From contig NZ_BCVE01000019.1 in assembly GCF_001591585.1 (NCBI RefSeq), positions 21,832 to 85,831 of the forward strand: a DNA stretch of 64,000 nt, read 5' to 3'. Source of the DNA: Niallia circulans NBRC 13626 (lineage in GTDB: Bacteria; Bacillota; Bacilli; Bacillales; Cytobacillaceae). The stretch's first letter is position 1. Each line of letters opens with the position of its first letter. This document shows, piece after piece, positions 37,054 to 45,589 of this stretch. A model generated the notes under the pieces. That model searched no databases and was not told the origin of the DNA. It worked only from the letters and a program-made list of their open reading frames with translations. Position numbers and translations under genes: made by a program.

Positions 37054-37710
37054 TTAGTTAACGTGACGTTCTTTTGAACCGACCTGATGAATGGCGCTGC
37101 ATGCATCAATCATCTCGGAATCATGTGTTGAGATAATAACTGTTCGCCCAATTGAGGCAAAGTCCGCAAGCAATTCAATGACCTTATGCCGGTTCGCTGC
37201 ATCAAGCGAAGCAGTTGGTTCATCAACAAAAAGCACATCTGCATTCTTATAGATAGCGCGAGCCAAGGCAAGTCTTTGCTTTTCACCTCCACTCAAATGT
37301 CCAGCTAACTCACTCTCCCGGTCTTTAAGACCTGTCTGTTCAAGTGATTGTACCAAGCGTTCTTTGTCTCCCAGGACACGCCGTCCAAGGATACCTGCCT
37401 TCATCGTAACATTGAAGGCAACCGACTCTTCATCCATAATGCCGTAATCCTGAAGTATGAACGCTGCATGATCATGCCAGAAGCGACGTCGCGCTGCATT
37501 GCTGTACCTCGTGACATCATTCCCTCCAGACAGAATTTTCCCCTTATCAACCGGCAGCAACATTCCGAGGCAATGCAGGAGTGTGGTTTTTCCAGAACCA
37601 CTCGCACCAACGAGGGCTGTCATTATACCGGGGTTACAACGAACAGACTCTCCATCTAGTACAAGCCGTCCACCGATTGTTACTGAAATGTCTTGAGCTT
37701 CAATCAGCAT
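37054..37710 (-). CDS. Bacteriocin-type ABC transporter ATP-binding protein
   Basis: The 218-residue ATPase has Walker A GASGSGKTT, the signature LSGGEKQRLALARAI and Walker B VLFVDEPTASLD, as in the MacB/lactococcin 972 ABC group. The ATG at 37710 overlaps the stop of a 39-codon gene (ATGCTGA), so translation is probably coupled; GTG codons at 37716 and 37719 are alternatives. It partners the DUF1430 membrane protein. Confidence 0.88.
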   Translation of the reverse strand: MLIEAQDISVTIGGRLVLDGESVRCNPGIMTALVGASGSGKTTLLHCLGMLLPVDKGKILSGGNDVTRYSNAARRRFWHDHAAFILQDYGIMDEESVAFNVTMKAGILGRRVLGDKERLVQSLEQTGLKDRESELAGHLSGGEKQRLALARAIYKNADVLFVDEPTASLDAANRHKVIELLADFASIGRTVIISTHDSEMIDACSAIHQVGSKERHVN

Positions 37711-37823
37711 TTGCACCACCCACCAAACTCTACATTAGTTACAGATAATGCCACTATAGTGAACATCATCTTGATAGCTTGATTCAAATCTTTTCCCTTT
37801 TGCCTATAGATAGTTTTGTTCAT
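37704..37823 (-). CDS. Small peptide gene ahead of the bacteriocin-type ABC module
   Basis: A 39-codon ORF begins MNKTIYRQKG, has a hydrophobic stretch MMFTIVALSV and ends VEFGGWCKC. GGGAGG lies nine bases before the ATG at 37823; another in-frame ATG lies at 37832. Its stop overlaps the ATPase start. Lactococcin 972-type precursors have a signal peptide followed by a GGTW-like start, so this may be a truncated or diverged bacteriocin precursor. A leader peptide for coupling is the alternative. The peptide itself is unrecognised. Confidence 0.5.
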   Translation of the reverse strand: MNKTIYRQKGKDLNQAIKMMFTIVALSVTNVEFGGWCKC

Positions 37824-37895
37824 ATATTTCATTCCTCCCTATTTCGTAATGAAATGAATCACCGGGAACGCTTAATTGCTAAATAAAGTATAGGG

Positions 37896-37924
37896 CAAAA
37901 AAATAAACACCACTGAAATGGTGT
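37896..37924 (-). terminator. Terminator of the second two-component operon
   Basis: ACACCA (37907-37912) and TGGTGT (37919-37924) form a stem, followed on the minus strand by TTATTTTTTT. It separates the kinase operon from the peptide/ABC module. Confidence 0.8.
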
Positions 37925-37936
37925 CTTAACAGGACC

Positions 37937-39010
37937 TTAATTTTTGGCAAAGAAATACACTTTTATCTTCGTCCCTTTATTCGGCTCACTTTCAATTTTA
38001 ATCTGCCCACCTTGTTTTTCAATAAACTGTTTAGCAATAGACATTCCTAAACCTGACCCAAGATGGCGTTTATCCGTGGTTGTACCTCGGTAATATTGAT
38101 TAAATAACTGTTTAATTGTTTTATCATCCATTCCACGGCCATTATCTTTAATTTCTATTAAAGTTGAACCTTCTATAGTTTCTATGGAAACAGTAATAGT
38201 TGTTTCACGGGGATTATGATAGATAGCGTTCATAATAAAGTTTTCTAAAGCTCTTTTTAATAATGCTTGATCAAAAGATAAGAAAATATCTCCCTCATCC
38301 TGGACTCTTAAATAAAAGTAATAATCATTAGCCAGCGGATACTGACGAATATCTTTCAAAACATTTTGTACAAAAGTGACCAGATTCATAGTACGTAAAT
38401 TCAATGGAATTTGCATTTTATCAAACTCATAAATAGCACCTAAATCATCAAGTAATTGCTCCATATACAATGATTTTTCTTCAATGATTTTAGCAAACTC
38501 CTTCATTTCTTCTTCGTCCCAATTATGTTCTGAACGAAGCATGGCTGCATAGCCTTTAATGTACGATAACGGTGTTTTTAAATCATGTGTCACTCCAGCG
38601 CTCCAGTTCTTTCTTATATCTTCAAGTTCCTTTCGCTCTTCCTCCGCTGCATTTAGTTGATATGTTAGTCCATCGAGCTTTGATTTAAGTTCCACAAATG
38701 GACCAAACTTCATCTTATTTAAGGGGAAATTCTTTATTGTATTAGGCATTTTAAAAACACCAAGTGATAATTGATCAATCCAGCGTATAAAAAAGAAAAG
38801 GGGCTTCCTGATTTGACGGTCAATAATACGGCCAAGCAGAATAAGCATTCCAATGAATAATAACGGGAATAAAACATAATTAACCAATCCGTTAATTCTT
38901 AAAGGAATGTTCAATAAGTTAAGGACTGAAAAGCCCGTTATAAAAAAGATAGCACCTATGGCTAAAAAAATGATTATCAAAGCCAAGGATATTCTAGATT
39001 CTAATTTCAT
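37937..39010 (-). CDS. Sensor histidine kinase
   Basis: The 357-residue kinase has two close membrane segments (about 10-32 and 40-62) with almost no external loop. HisKA follows with GVTHDLKTPLSYIKGY, then HATPase_c with NFIMNAIYH and GSGLGMSIAKQF. Such short-loop kinases usually sense through the membrane or a partner transporter. The ATG at 39010 has AGGAG upstream. It probably controls the adjacent bacteriocin-type ABC module. Confidence 0.92.
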   Translation of the reverse strand: MKLESRISLALIIIFLAIGAIFFITGFSVLNLLNIPLRINGLVNYVLFPLLFIGMLILLGRIIDRQIRKPLFFFIRWIDQLSLGVFKMPNTIKNFPLNKMKFGPFVELKSKLDGLTYQLNAAEEERKELEDIRKNWSAGVTHDLKTPLSYIKGYAAMLRSEHNWDEEEMKEFAKIIEEKSLYMEQLLDDLGAIYEFDKMQIPLNLRTMNLVTFVQNVLKDIRQYPLANDYYFYLRVQDEGDIFLSFDQALLKRALENFIMNAIYHNPRETTITVSIETIEGSTLIEIKDNGRGMDDKTIKQLFNQYYRGTTTDKRHLGSGLGMSIAKQFIEKQGGQIKIESEPNKGTKIKVYFFAKN

Positions 39011-39021
39011 TAGCAACTCCT

Positions 39022-39717
39022 TTAGTTTCCATGATTCAGCATATAACCCAATCCCCTAACATTTATTAAATACTCCGGATGTTTAGGATCTTTTTCAATT
39101 TTTTGACGTAGACGACTAATATGGACCATAACCGTATTTTCTTTCCCAAAAATGTTATAATCCCCCCAAATTTTTTCATACAGTTGTTCTACACTAAAAA
39201 CCTGATTGGGATGTTGGCACATGAATTTTAGTAATTGGAACTCCTTAGCTGGGCAATTTATTTCTTTTTCCTCTACAATTAATTTTGCTTGGTCATAGTA
39301 CAATGCAAACCGTTCTGTGCGAAACATCTTAACCATTTCCGGCAGTCTTTTTCTTTGACGATATAGAATGGCCTTTATTCGAGCAACGACTTCAAGAGGA
39401 TTGAACGGTTTCGTTATATAATCATCACCGCCCATAGAAAATCCGGTTAATTTGTCAATATCTGTAGTGCGAGCAGTCAAAAAGATAATGGGAACATCTG
39501 ATATTTCTCTAATTTGTTGACACAATTCAAAACCGCTTATATCAGGCAGCATGACATCGAGCAATATTAGATCAATCTTGTGTTCCTTGACCTTTATTAA
39601 TGCTTGATCCCCCGATTCAGCCTGATAGATTTGTTGAAATCCTTCTTTGTCCAATAAGCGTTTCAACATTTTAATTAATCCTACTTCATCTTCTATAATA
39701 AGTATACTTTCGTTCAC
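39022..39717 (-). CDS. OmpR-family response regulator
   Basis: The 231-residue regulator has a receiver domain (LLDVMLPDISGFEL, KPFNPLE) and a winged helix ending NVRGLGYML. It starts with GTG at 39717 behind GGAGGGAAA. It lies 11 bases upstream of its kinase gene. Confidence 0.93.
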   Translation of the reverse strand: MNESILIIEDEVGLIKMLKRLLDKEGFQQIYQAESGDQALIKVKEHKIDLILLDVMLPDISGFELCQQIREISDVPIIFLTARTTDIDKLTGFSMGGDDYITKPFNPLEVVARIKAILYRQRKRLPEMVKMFRTERFALYYDQAKLIVEEKEINCPAKEFQLLKFMCQHPNQVFSVEQLYEKIWGDYNIFGKENTVMVHISRLRQKIEKDPKHPEYLINVRGLGYMLNHGN

Positions 39718-39836
39718 ATTTTCCCTCCTCTTATTTGGTTACGTATATATTGACGTTTTTAGTTAACTTAGAAGATTTTTTTGATAAGTGACCTTTCGAA
39801 CTATGCTTTTCTTGACCTTTAACTAGTTTTTATATT

Positions 39837-39862
39837 CAAAAAAATGCTGATATTGCAGCACT
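39837..39862 (-). terminator. Terminator of the SUKH-like gene
   Basis: TGCTG and CAGCA around an ATATTG loop (39845-39860), followed on the minus strand by seven T. Confidence 0.65.
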
Positions 39863-39938
39863 TCTTAGGTTAATATGTCTTCAAACACTTTCATTTAGAA
39901 ACATTTTCAGGCTTATTTTTTAGACCTGGTAAGAGATT

Positions 39939-40745
39939 TTAAGATAGTCTATTCGCTTCATCGATAAGTCCTATATTATACATGGATTCCAGCACAATTT
40001 TCTTTAACAATGGTTCATCTGATAGAACATGATGAAGTTGTATATCTCGAAATACAGCATATTGTGATGGTATTGGTGCACGAGATAAGTATGCTTTTAA
40101 AGCTGCTAAGTCTGGTTCAACGTCTTTATTAATTTTAAAAGGAATGTGCGTTTCATTAGCAAGAAATGGAGCAATTACACCAAGACCATCCTGGGTTTGA
40201 ATAGTTATCTTTTTTTGTCGCTGCAATCTAAGCGTTTGAATATAGCGATAAGGATTAGCAATAATAGGCATTTGAATGTTTTTTTCTAAAAAGTTATCGA
40301 TATACTTTAATAATTGTCGTTCAGACTGAGGATGAAGTTCATCATCCACTTCCCGTTCCTTGAATACTAAATAACTGTCTTCATCAGCGAAATAATTATA
40401 AAATAAATCACTATCTGTGCAATTGATACGTAAAAATTCACGCAAATTTTTTGCGATTATAAGGGTTGGCTTTTCAAACTCCATTGGACTTATACAGACA
40501 ATAGGCGCCTCTTCAAGGTCAGAAACCGATCCATAGTCTGTTAAAAACCCATAATGAATACCATCTACTCCAATATGGCCAAATACAATAACATCGCTTG
40601 GTGTGTTAAAATAGCGAAAGTCGGATAATGAAATATAAAAGTGAAGCCCATTATAAAAAGATTCACAATCGCCAAGTTCCTTCTCTAATTCCATTAATTT
40701 TTGAAGGCTTGCTGGTATATCATACTTTCCAAAGTTGCGCTGCAT
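39939..40745 (-). CDS. Possible SMI1/KNR4 (SUKH)-like protein
   Basis: The 268-residue soluble protein has a central FGHIGVDGIHYGFLTDYG and SPMEFEKPTLIIAKNLREFL, which resemble the SUKH fold found in many toxin-immunity proteins. I hold this loosely. AAAGGCGG precedes the ATG. No polymorphic toxin gene is adjacent, so an immunity role is unsupported here. Confidence 0.6.
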   Translation of the reverse strand: MQRNFGKYDIPASLQKLMELEKELGDCESFYNGLHFYISLSDFRYFNTPSDVIVFGHIGVDGIHYGFLTDYGSVSDLEEAPIVCISPMEFEKPTLIIAKNLREFLRINCTDSDLFYNYFADEDSYLVFKEREVDDELHPQSERQLLKYIDNFLEKNIQMPIIANPYRYIQTLRLQRQKKITIQTQDGLGVIAPFLANETHIPFKINKDVEPDLAALKAYLSRAPIPSQYAVFRDIQLHHVLSDEPLLKKIVLESMYNIGLIDEANRLS

Positions 40746-40933
40746 TCAAAAACCGCCTTTTCTTTTTCCTTTATTTTACTATATTTGTTATTAGGAAACT
40801 ACTTTATGGGCAATCTACTGAGTTAATGAAATACCCGCTACTCCCCTTCAATCATTCTCCCATTTGAATATGCATACCTCTTCCCTTCACTAAAAAACCC
40901 CCTGCCAATTATTAGAACTAAAGGGGGATAAAC
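40746..40933. other. Intergenic with terminator-like stem
   Basis: No gene is seen. CCCCCT (40898-40903) pairs with AGGGGG (40922-40927), followed on the minus strand by six T; it could terminate minus-strand readthrough. Confidence 0.55.
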
Positions 40934-41097
40934 GTTGCAATTTTATACAAATGTAGCTTTCAAATAAAGATTAATTAAAACATTTTATTGACTCTTTATT
41001 TACCAAAGAATACAAAAAATCCATTTTGAATAAGTTTTCTTCAAAATGGATTTTCTTTTAATAACTCTGTTAGATTTTTTTATAAAAAAGTTTGATT
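40934..41097. repeat. Tn7-like end motif array 2
   Basis: GTTGCAATTTTATACAAATG (40934-40953) is forward. GCTTTCAAATAAAGATT (40956-40972) and TTTTATAAAAAAGTTTGATTG (41077-41097) are inverted; the last nearly repeats 47846-47866. A terminator lies between them. Confidence 0.45.
41015..41056 (-). terminator. Terminator of the DUF1304 gene
   Basis: AAAATCCATTTTGAA and its inverse TTCAAAATGGATTTT form a 15-base stem, with T runs on both strands. Confidence 0.85.
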
Positions 41098-41154
41098 GTT
41101 TTCATCTTATGATCTTCAACATACATATATTTATAAAATATAAAAGCTTCGGTT

Positions 41155-41526
41155 CTACATTACAGACAAAAGGGTAACCAGTGCTAAAATAGCTGGAATT
41201 CCTTGTTTCACAATAATTGATTTGTTGGATGTAAAGCCTCCGAAAATGGCTGCCACTACCACACAAATTACAAAAAACAACTGAATCATATAGCCAATTG
41301 AATTAAGTCCAAGTATTAGTCCCCAAATGAGACCAGCTGCTAAAAACCCATTATATAAACCTTGATTTGCAAACATGATGGCTACATTTCGATCTCTTTC
41401 TAAGTGCTTCGGTAAATTGAAAGCTCGTTTTGCCAATTTTGAATCAATAAAAAACATTTCAAGGATCATAATAAATAAATGTTCTATTGCTACTATCCCA
41501 ACTAAAATGGCCGCAAGTACTTCCAC
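41155..41526 (-). CDS. DUF1304 family membrane protein
   Basis: The 123-residue protein has four hydrophobic helices and the DUF1304 pattern (IEHLFIMILEMFF, ANQGLYNGFLAAGLIWGL). It starts with GTG at 41526 behind a G-rich binding site. It follows the nitroreductase gene by about 40 bases on the same strand and is probably co-transcribed. Function is not established. Confidence 0.88.
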   Translation of the reverse strand: MEVLAAILVGIVAIEHLFIMILEMFFIDSKLAKRAFNLPKHLERDRNVAIMFANQGLYNGFLAAGLIWGLILGLNSIGYMIQLFFVICVVVAAIFGGFTSNKSIIVKQGIPAILALVTLLSVM

Positions 41527-41568
41527 TCACTAATCCCCCCCTTTTCTGTTTCCTAATATCAATTTATA

Positions 41569-42207
41569 TTATTTCCATTGTGCAATTCTATCGACAGGGA
41601 GACGGTATGAAGCATATCCTTCATCGACTGCTTTTCCGATGGATAGAAGCATGACTGGTACATAGCGCTCCTTTTCCAATCCGAAAGCTTCAGCGATATT
41701 TTCTTTTTCATAGCCCCCTATTGGGTTTGTTTCATATCCGTGCGCGCGTGCTGTCAACATAAGCTGCATGGAGACGAGACCAGCGTCAACTAGAATCGTT
41801 TCCCGATTTACTTGCTCCGGTAGTTGTTCAAAATGTGCCTTCAAAGCCTCGATTTGTCTGTCTTTTACCTCCTGTGGCATGTATCCTAAGTCAACGGCTT
41901 TTGAATAAATTTCTTCTAAATAGTCTGCATTGTTCATATCTGCAAATACGGCGATTACGGCAGATGAAGTGGTGACTTGTGACTGATTAAATTTAGCAAG
42001 CCCCGCAAGTTTTTCTTTGGATTCTGGGCTTTCAATGATAAGAAAACGCCATGGCTGTGCGTTAACCGAAGATGGAGCTGTAGTCGCCTCCTCTAATATT
42101 TCAGTCATCTCTTCTTTACTGATTTTAACTGTTGGATCATAGTTGCGAATGGATCGGCGCCCTTTCATTATTTTCATAAAATCGTTTGTTTTTAATGTAG
42201 TTTTCAT
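41569..42207 (-). CDS. Nitroreductase family protein
   Basis: The 212-residue flavin-dependent oxidoreductase has KGRRSIRNYDP, TTAPSSVNAQPWRF and the GYETNPIGGYEKENIAEAFGL region, all typical of YdgI-like nitroreductases. I use the ATG at 42207 with AGGAG upstream; a TTG two codons earlier is possible. A MarR regulator and a decayed second nitroreductase lie about 1 kb upstream, so this group may respond to nitro compounds or quinones. Confidence 0.9.
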   Translation of the reverse strand: MKTTLKTNDFMKIMKGRRSIRNYDPTVKISKEEMTEILEEATTAPSSVNAQPWRFLIIESPESKEKLAGLAKFNQSQVTTSSAVIAVFADMNNADYLEEIYSKAVDLGYMPQEVKDRQIEALKAHFEQLPEQVNRETILVDAGLVSMQLMLTARAHGYETNPIGGYEKENIAEAFGLEKERYVPVMLLSIGKAVDEGYASYRLPVDRIAQWK

Positions 42208-42256
42208 GTGCAAACAACTCCTATAATTTTTTAATATTTTCTATATTTTTCTTCAA

Positions 42257-42373
42257 TTACAACAGCACTTTCTTAAATACAGAACAGTCTTCTATGCCGG
42301 CATTTCCGGTGAAGACTCTGACTTGCTCGGTTGAGCGAACAAGGATAAATACGGCTGCGCCATCGATATTCAT
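42257..42373 (-). pseudogene. Unassigned ORF fragment between nitroreductase and monooxygenase genes
   Basis: A 38-codon frame begins MNIDGAAVFILVRSTEQV and its codons are more GC-rich than the surroundings. No good binding site precedes it; the frame stays open about 13 codons further upstream. It looks like the tail of a lost gene. I do not recognise the family. The rest of the gap 42374-42611 shows nothing. Confidence 0.3.
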
Positions 42374-42611
42374 TAGTTTTTTGTTCCTTCTACTTCTAAT
42401 TAATTCGCGATTTTCAAAGGTGTTTTATAACTAAGTCGATAGCCATGCAGGAGGATCTCTTAAAAATGTAAACTTTACTATTCTTAGTAAGATTCGGACA
42501 TGTCATTATTATCCAGATATTTTTTAATTAACAATCTTACCATTTATAATTCGCAATAAAAAAGTGATGTCTACTTATAACTCACTAAAGATTTTTTTGC
42601 ACTAGAACTCC

Positions 42612-42908
42612 CTAACTTTGCAAAGGGTGTCCATCATATGCTTTTATATCAAGTGGCGCAACTAAAAAGTTACTAGCTTTGGCCACGAAAGAAGTAAAAT
42701 GTTCACTTGTATTATGGCTTTCTACCGCCGCTGCATCTTGCCATACTTCAACCATGGTAAATGTATGGTTCTTTTCTATATCCTTATATAAATTGTAAGA
42801 AATATTTCCACTTTCTTGTCTAGAAGCACGAATTAGTGTTTCTATCTCTTCTAAAAAACTTTGTTGCTTTGTTGAGTCTATTTGCATCACAGCATGAATA
42901 ATAATCAT
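42612..42908 (-). CDS. Antibiotic biosynthesis monooxygenase (ABM) family protein
   Basis: The 98-residue protein fits the small dimeric ABM/YgiN fold: SGNISYNLYKDIEKNHTFTMVEVW and the ESHNTSEHF segment. Members are quinol monooxygenases or related enzymes. GAGGAGGAGAACG precedes the ATG. It shares orientation with the nitroreductase gene and may belong to the same quinone/nitro-compound response. Confidence 0.88.
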   Translation of the reverse strand: MIIIHAVMQIDSTKQQSFLEEIETLIRASRQESGNISYNLYKDIEKNHTFTMVEVWQDAAAVESHNTSEHFTSFVAKASNFLVAPLDIKAYDGHPLQS

Positions 42909-43024
42909 CGTTCTCCTCCTCTTCTCTGAATCTTTTTATGCTAAAGAAAATTTAAAACATCCATGAACACGCAGTGTGTATATCAATCCACCACAGGACT
43001 TGTTTCTTTCCTTTTTTTCTTCCA

Positions 43025-43208
43025 CTATACAATTCGAACAGATTTATAACCGCTGTCTGCTGCTTTCCCAATTGAAATAAGCATCACTGGTATATAACGA
43101 TCCTTTTCTAAGCCAAATACTTCTGCAATCTTATCCTTTTCTAAAACTACCGATTAGGCATGTATCGTATCCATGTTCGCGTGCTACAAGCATTAGCTGC
43201 ATATTTGA
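43025..43208 (-). pseudogene. Nitroreductase remnant, 5'-truncated and frameshifted
   Basis: The fragment reads NMQLMLVAREHGYDTCLIG, then shifts frame and continues EKDKIAEVFGLEKDRYIPVM, ending SVRIV. These match SMQLMLTARAHGYETNPIG and EKENIAEAFGLEKERYVPVM of the intact enzyme at 41569-42207. Only the C-terminal third survives. It lies just downstream of the MarR gene, so an ancestral MarR-nitroreductase pair was duplicated or replaced. Confidence 0.8.
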
Positions 43209-43234
43209 ACGGCGTCCTCTTAAAATTTTACGTA

Positions 43235-43663
43235 TTAGATTTCTTTTATGTTATTTTGAATACGATTTAGCATATCAAATAGCAAATCTCGTTCCTCTTC
43301 ACTAATATCTTTTAGCATAGAAGTGACGAAACGTTTCTTTTCTTCTTGATAGCAACTAATTTTTTGACGTCCATAATCAGTAAGCGTCACAAGCGTAATC
43401 CTATTGTCACTTGTTTTTTTTCGTCTTAAAATCAACCCGTTTACTTCGAGTTGTTTTAAATGCCGCGTGATGGCAGCATTGTCAATATTCATCTCCTTTT
43501 GAAGCGCTTTTTGGCTCATTTCATCCACTTGATAAAGATGGCTCAAAAGTTCAAGGCGCGACTGACTAACACCTGTACACCCTTCAAATTTCGAATTGAT
43601 TTCTTTATTAATAAAAAATAATTTATATAAAATAATTGCTTCCTTAGAGCAAGAATTTGTCAA
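43235..43663 (-). CDS. MarR family transcriptional regulator
   Basis: The 142-residue winged-helix protein has MSQKALQKEMNIDNAAITRHLKQLEVNGLI and the wing RRKKTSDNRITLVTLTD. I choose the TTG at 43663 because GGAGGG lies about six bases upstream; the earlier ATG at 43708 lacks a binding site. It is followed by the nitroreductase remnant and probably controlled that gene, and perhaps the intact one. Confidence 0.9.
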   Translation of the reverse strand: MTNSCSKEAIILYKLFFINKEINSKFEGCTGVSQSRLELLSHLYQVDEMSQKALQKEMNIDNAAITRHLKQLEVNGLILRRKKTSDNRITLVTLTDYGRQKISCYQEEKKRFVTSMLKDISEEERDLLFDMLNRIQNNIKEI

Positions 43664-43778
43664 TAACTTCCCTCCTTTTTTATTGTTTGAAATTATTTGA
43701 CCTATCAATCATTGACCCATCAAATAATTTAACTCAATTGGATTTAAAATGCAAGTATTTTTATTTTTCCTTTTGTAA

Positions 43779-43852
43779 CTTTGAAATAAAATTTGATTAA
43801 TTTCGTTTCAAATCTTGTTGGTTTGGAATAAAATTTGTGGGTTTGATTAATG
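43779..43852 (-). repeat. Tn7-like end motif array 3
   Basis: CTTTGAAATAAAATTTGATTAA (43779-43800) and GTTTGGAATAAAATTTG (43821-43837) are inverted copies of the motif; GTTTGATTAATG follows at 43841-43852. Confidence 0.45.
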
Positions 43853-43914
43853 ATTTTCGAAAACCCCTGTCTATGCAGGGAGTTCCAGAAAGCTTTTTAG
43901 CGAGGTAATAAGAA

Positions 43915-44033
43915 ACCTCCTTCTTGCGTGGGATAAAGAGTTGGTTTCCTCAACCACTTTATCTCACGCAAGAAGGAGGTATGCCCATATGAAGGACATG
44001 AATAGTTTATTTAGTGCATATTACCTAGAATAA
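43915..44033 (+). mobile_element. IS-like 5' remnant with a ribosome-binding-site hairpin
   Basis: Arms of 30 bases (43915-43944 and 43951-43980) pair with only a few mismatches. The right arm ends in AGAAGGAGGT, so the binding site is buried in the stem. A 14-codon ORF starts at 43989 (MKDMNSLFSAYYLE) and stops at 44031. IS elements use such hairpins to block transposase translation from readthrough transcripts. The family is not identified. Confidence 0.4.
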
Positions 44034-44486
44034 TATGTATCACATAGTTTTTCCCATGCAAAACATCTTTCGAATTAGTACTTTGTTTAAGTGTACCTTT
44101 TCGAAGTTGTTTTATAGTGTCTCTTTATTCTAGATAGTATATACAAGTATTTTACCTGCAGCTTTAAAATAAAGTAACTTAAGGAAATAGCATTGTGTTT
44201 TGCCTTCTCTGGAAAATACATTATAAACATTAAGTATTAAACAAAACCAGTCGTATACAAGCTAAGCTAACTAAACCGAAAACGGTTGAATCTCGCGGCT
44301 TAAACTGTCCCGATTCGCCAAAATCCCAAGAGACTAGACGAAACGACTCCACCGACCGCTGGCTTAACCCTAACATAATTTTACCATTTGCGAGTCCGGA
44401 AACAGCTTAAATTATTTCATGCTGACGGGCATGGGTAGAAAAACCTACTTTTTAGCGCCAGTTTATCTTATCTGACCGCCAAACCC
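44034..44486. other. Gene-free stretch, probably decayed mobile DNA
   Basis: No intact ORF. Bases 44280-44480 are clearly richer in GC than the flanks and lead into the GC-rich DUF1963 gene. This suggests joined segments of different origin. Confidence 0.4.
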
Positions 44487-45179
44487 TCAATAACAATCCC
44501 AATGCATATGCCATTCACCAGTCGAACGAGACCTGAACAAGTAAATCGTCCCGTTGTCACCCACCATAAATCTCGGCTTTTCCTCGCTTCCGATCTGCAT
44601 GATATACTGACAATCTTCTAAGGAAACCGGTGACTGGATATAGGATGCGTATCCTCCTATTTTCGTTTGCGGGTAACTGCCGAATTCATCGAAGAACTGA
44701 TCGCTCGCATCTTCATCCTCGTTCACTTCCGTCAAGTCAACATAATCCCAAGCCTCTTCCCAGCACGGGTAATCATCGCTATCAGCCTTGTGCCATCTAA
44801 TCTGAAACTCCCTGAGACCTCTTGCTTCTTCCGGTGTTTCCATTAATTGCAGCTCTTCCACCGACTGATGCTCGATGAGTAGCCAGCCTTCTCCGTTCTT
44901 GACAGGATAGATTGGAAGCTGTTTCCTGTTCAGAAATAGCTGGATCAAACTTGCCTCTCCCACACCATCGATCCCACCAGGTATTTCAGGCACATACGCT
45001 TGCAATACGGGAATCATGGGACCATCTTTGTCATGAGGCCATCCCGCTTCTTTATCGATATAAAAATGCCCGCCAAACCAACTCATCCTCGCTTCCTCCG
45101 GACGAAATCCGCCAATTTGCGCCAAGACCGGCTTTTTTCCTATTTCCCTAAGTGAATTGAACGCCTCAAATTGTGTCAT
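44487..45179 (-). CDS. DUF1963 family protein (YwqG-like)
   Basis: The 230-residue protein shows the DUF1963 layout: MSWFGGHFYIDKEAGWPHD near the start, LIQLFLNRKQLPIY, then KIGGYASYIQSPVSLED and a final GEWHMHWDCY. The family is widespread and of unknown function. Base composition is more GC-rich than neighbouring genes, which suggests recent transfer. GGAGGAG lies upstream of the ATG. Confidence 0.8.
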   Translation of the reverse strand: MTQFEAFNSLREIGKKPVLAQIGGFRPEEARMSWFGGHFYIDKEAGWPHDKDGPMIPVLQAYVPEIPGGIDGVGEASLIQLFLNRKQLPIYPVKNGEGWLLIEHQSVEELQLMETPEEARGLREFQIRWHKADSDDYPCWEEAWDYVDLTEVNEDEDASDQFFDEFGSYPQTKIGGYASYIQSPVSLEDCQYIMQIGSEEKPRFMVGDNGTIYLFRSRSTGEWHMHWDCY

Positions 45180-45589
45180 CGTAAGCAGTTCTCCTCCCGG
45201 TATCTAGTTAGATTTTTACTGGATAGACGGATGGCAGTCTTTCTATTAGTTCCATCCATTTCCTTAAGTATAATTGATGCCGATACGCAGCTCAAATATG
45301 CTCCTGACTCTTTTATCCAAGACAGCAAAATCGAAAAATCTAGCTTCTTCTTTCTTAATTTCTCGTGAAAGCAGGTTGATCAATCTATGCTTTAATGACT
45401 TTTCGCCGTTCATTCATCCATTTTTCTATCAAAATTTTCAGAAAGTTTCATACTACAAAACTTATTGAAATTGGGGATAAAGTCTTCTTCAAAACTAGAT
45501 AAAATATACCATTTTTGTAATATTAAAGGAATTCTTATCTATTTTCCTTTATAATAATTATGGTCTACATAAAAAGAAGGGGTGTAAAT
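45180..45589. other. Intergenic, promoter region of the DUF5068 gene
   Basis: No gene is supported. A TATAAT-like box (TTTATAATAATT, near 45549) lies before the lipoprotein gene. Confidence 0.5.

Noticed and set aside
44912..45151. A 79-codon plus-strand frame opposite the DUF1963 gene
   Set aside because: It is antisense to a well-supported gene and shows no protein-like pattern.
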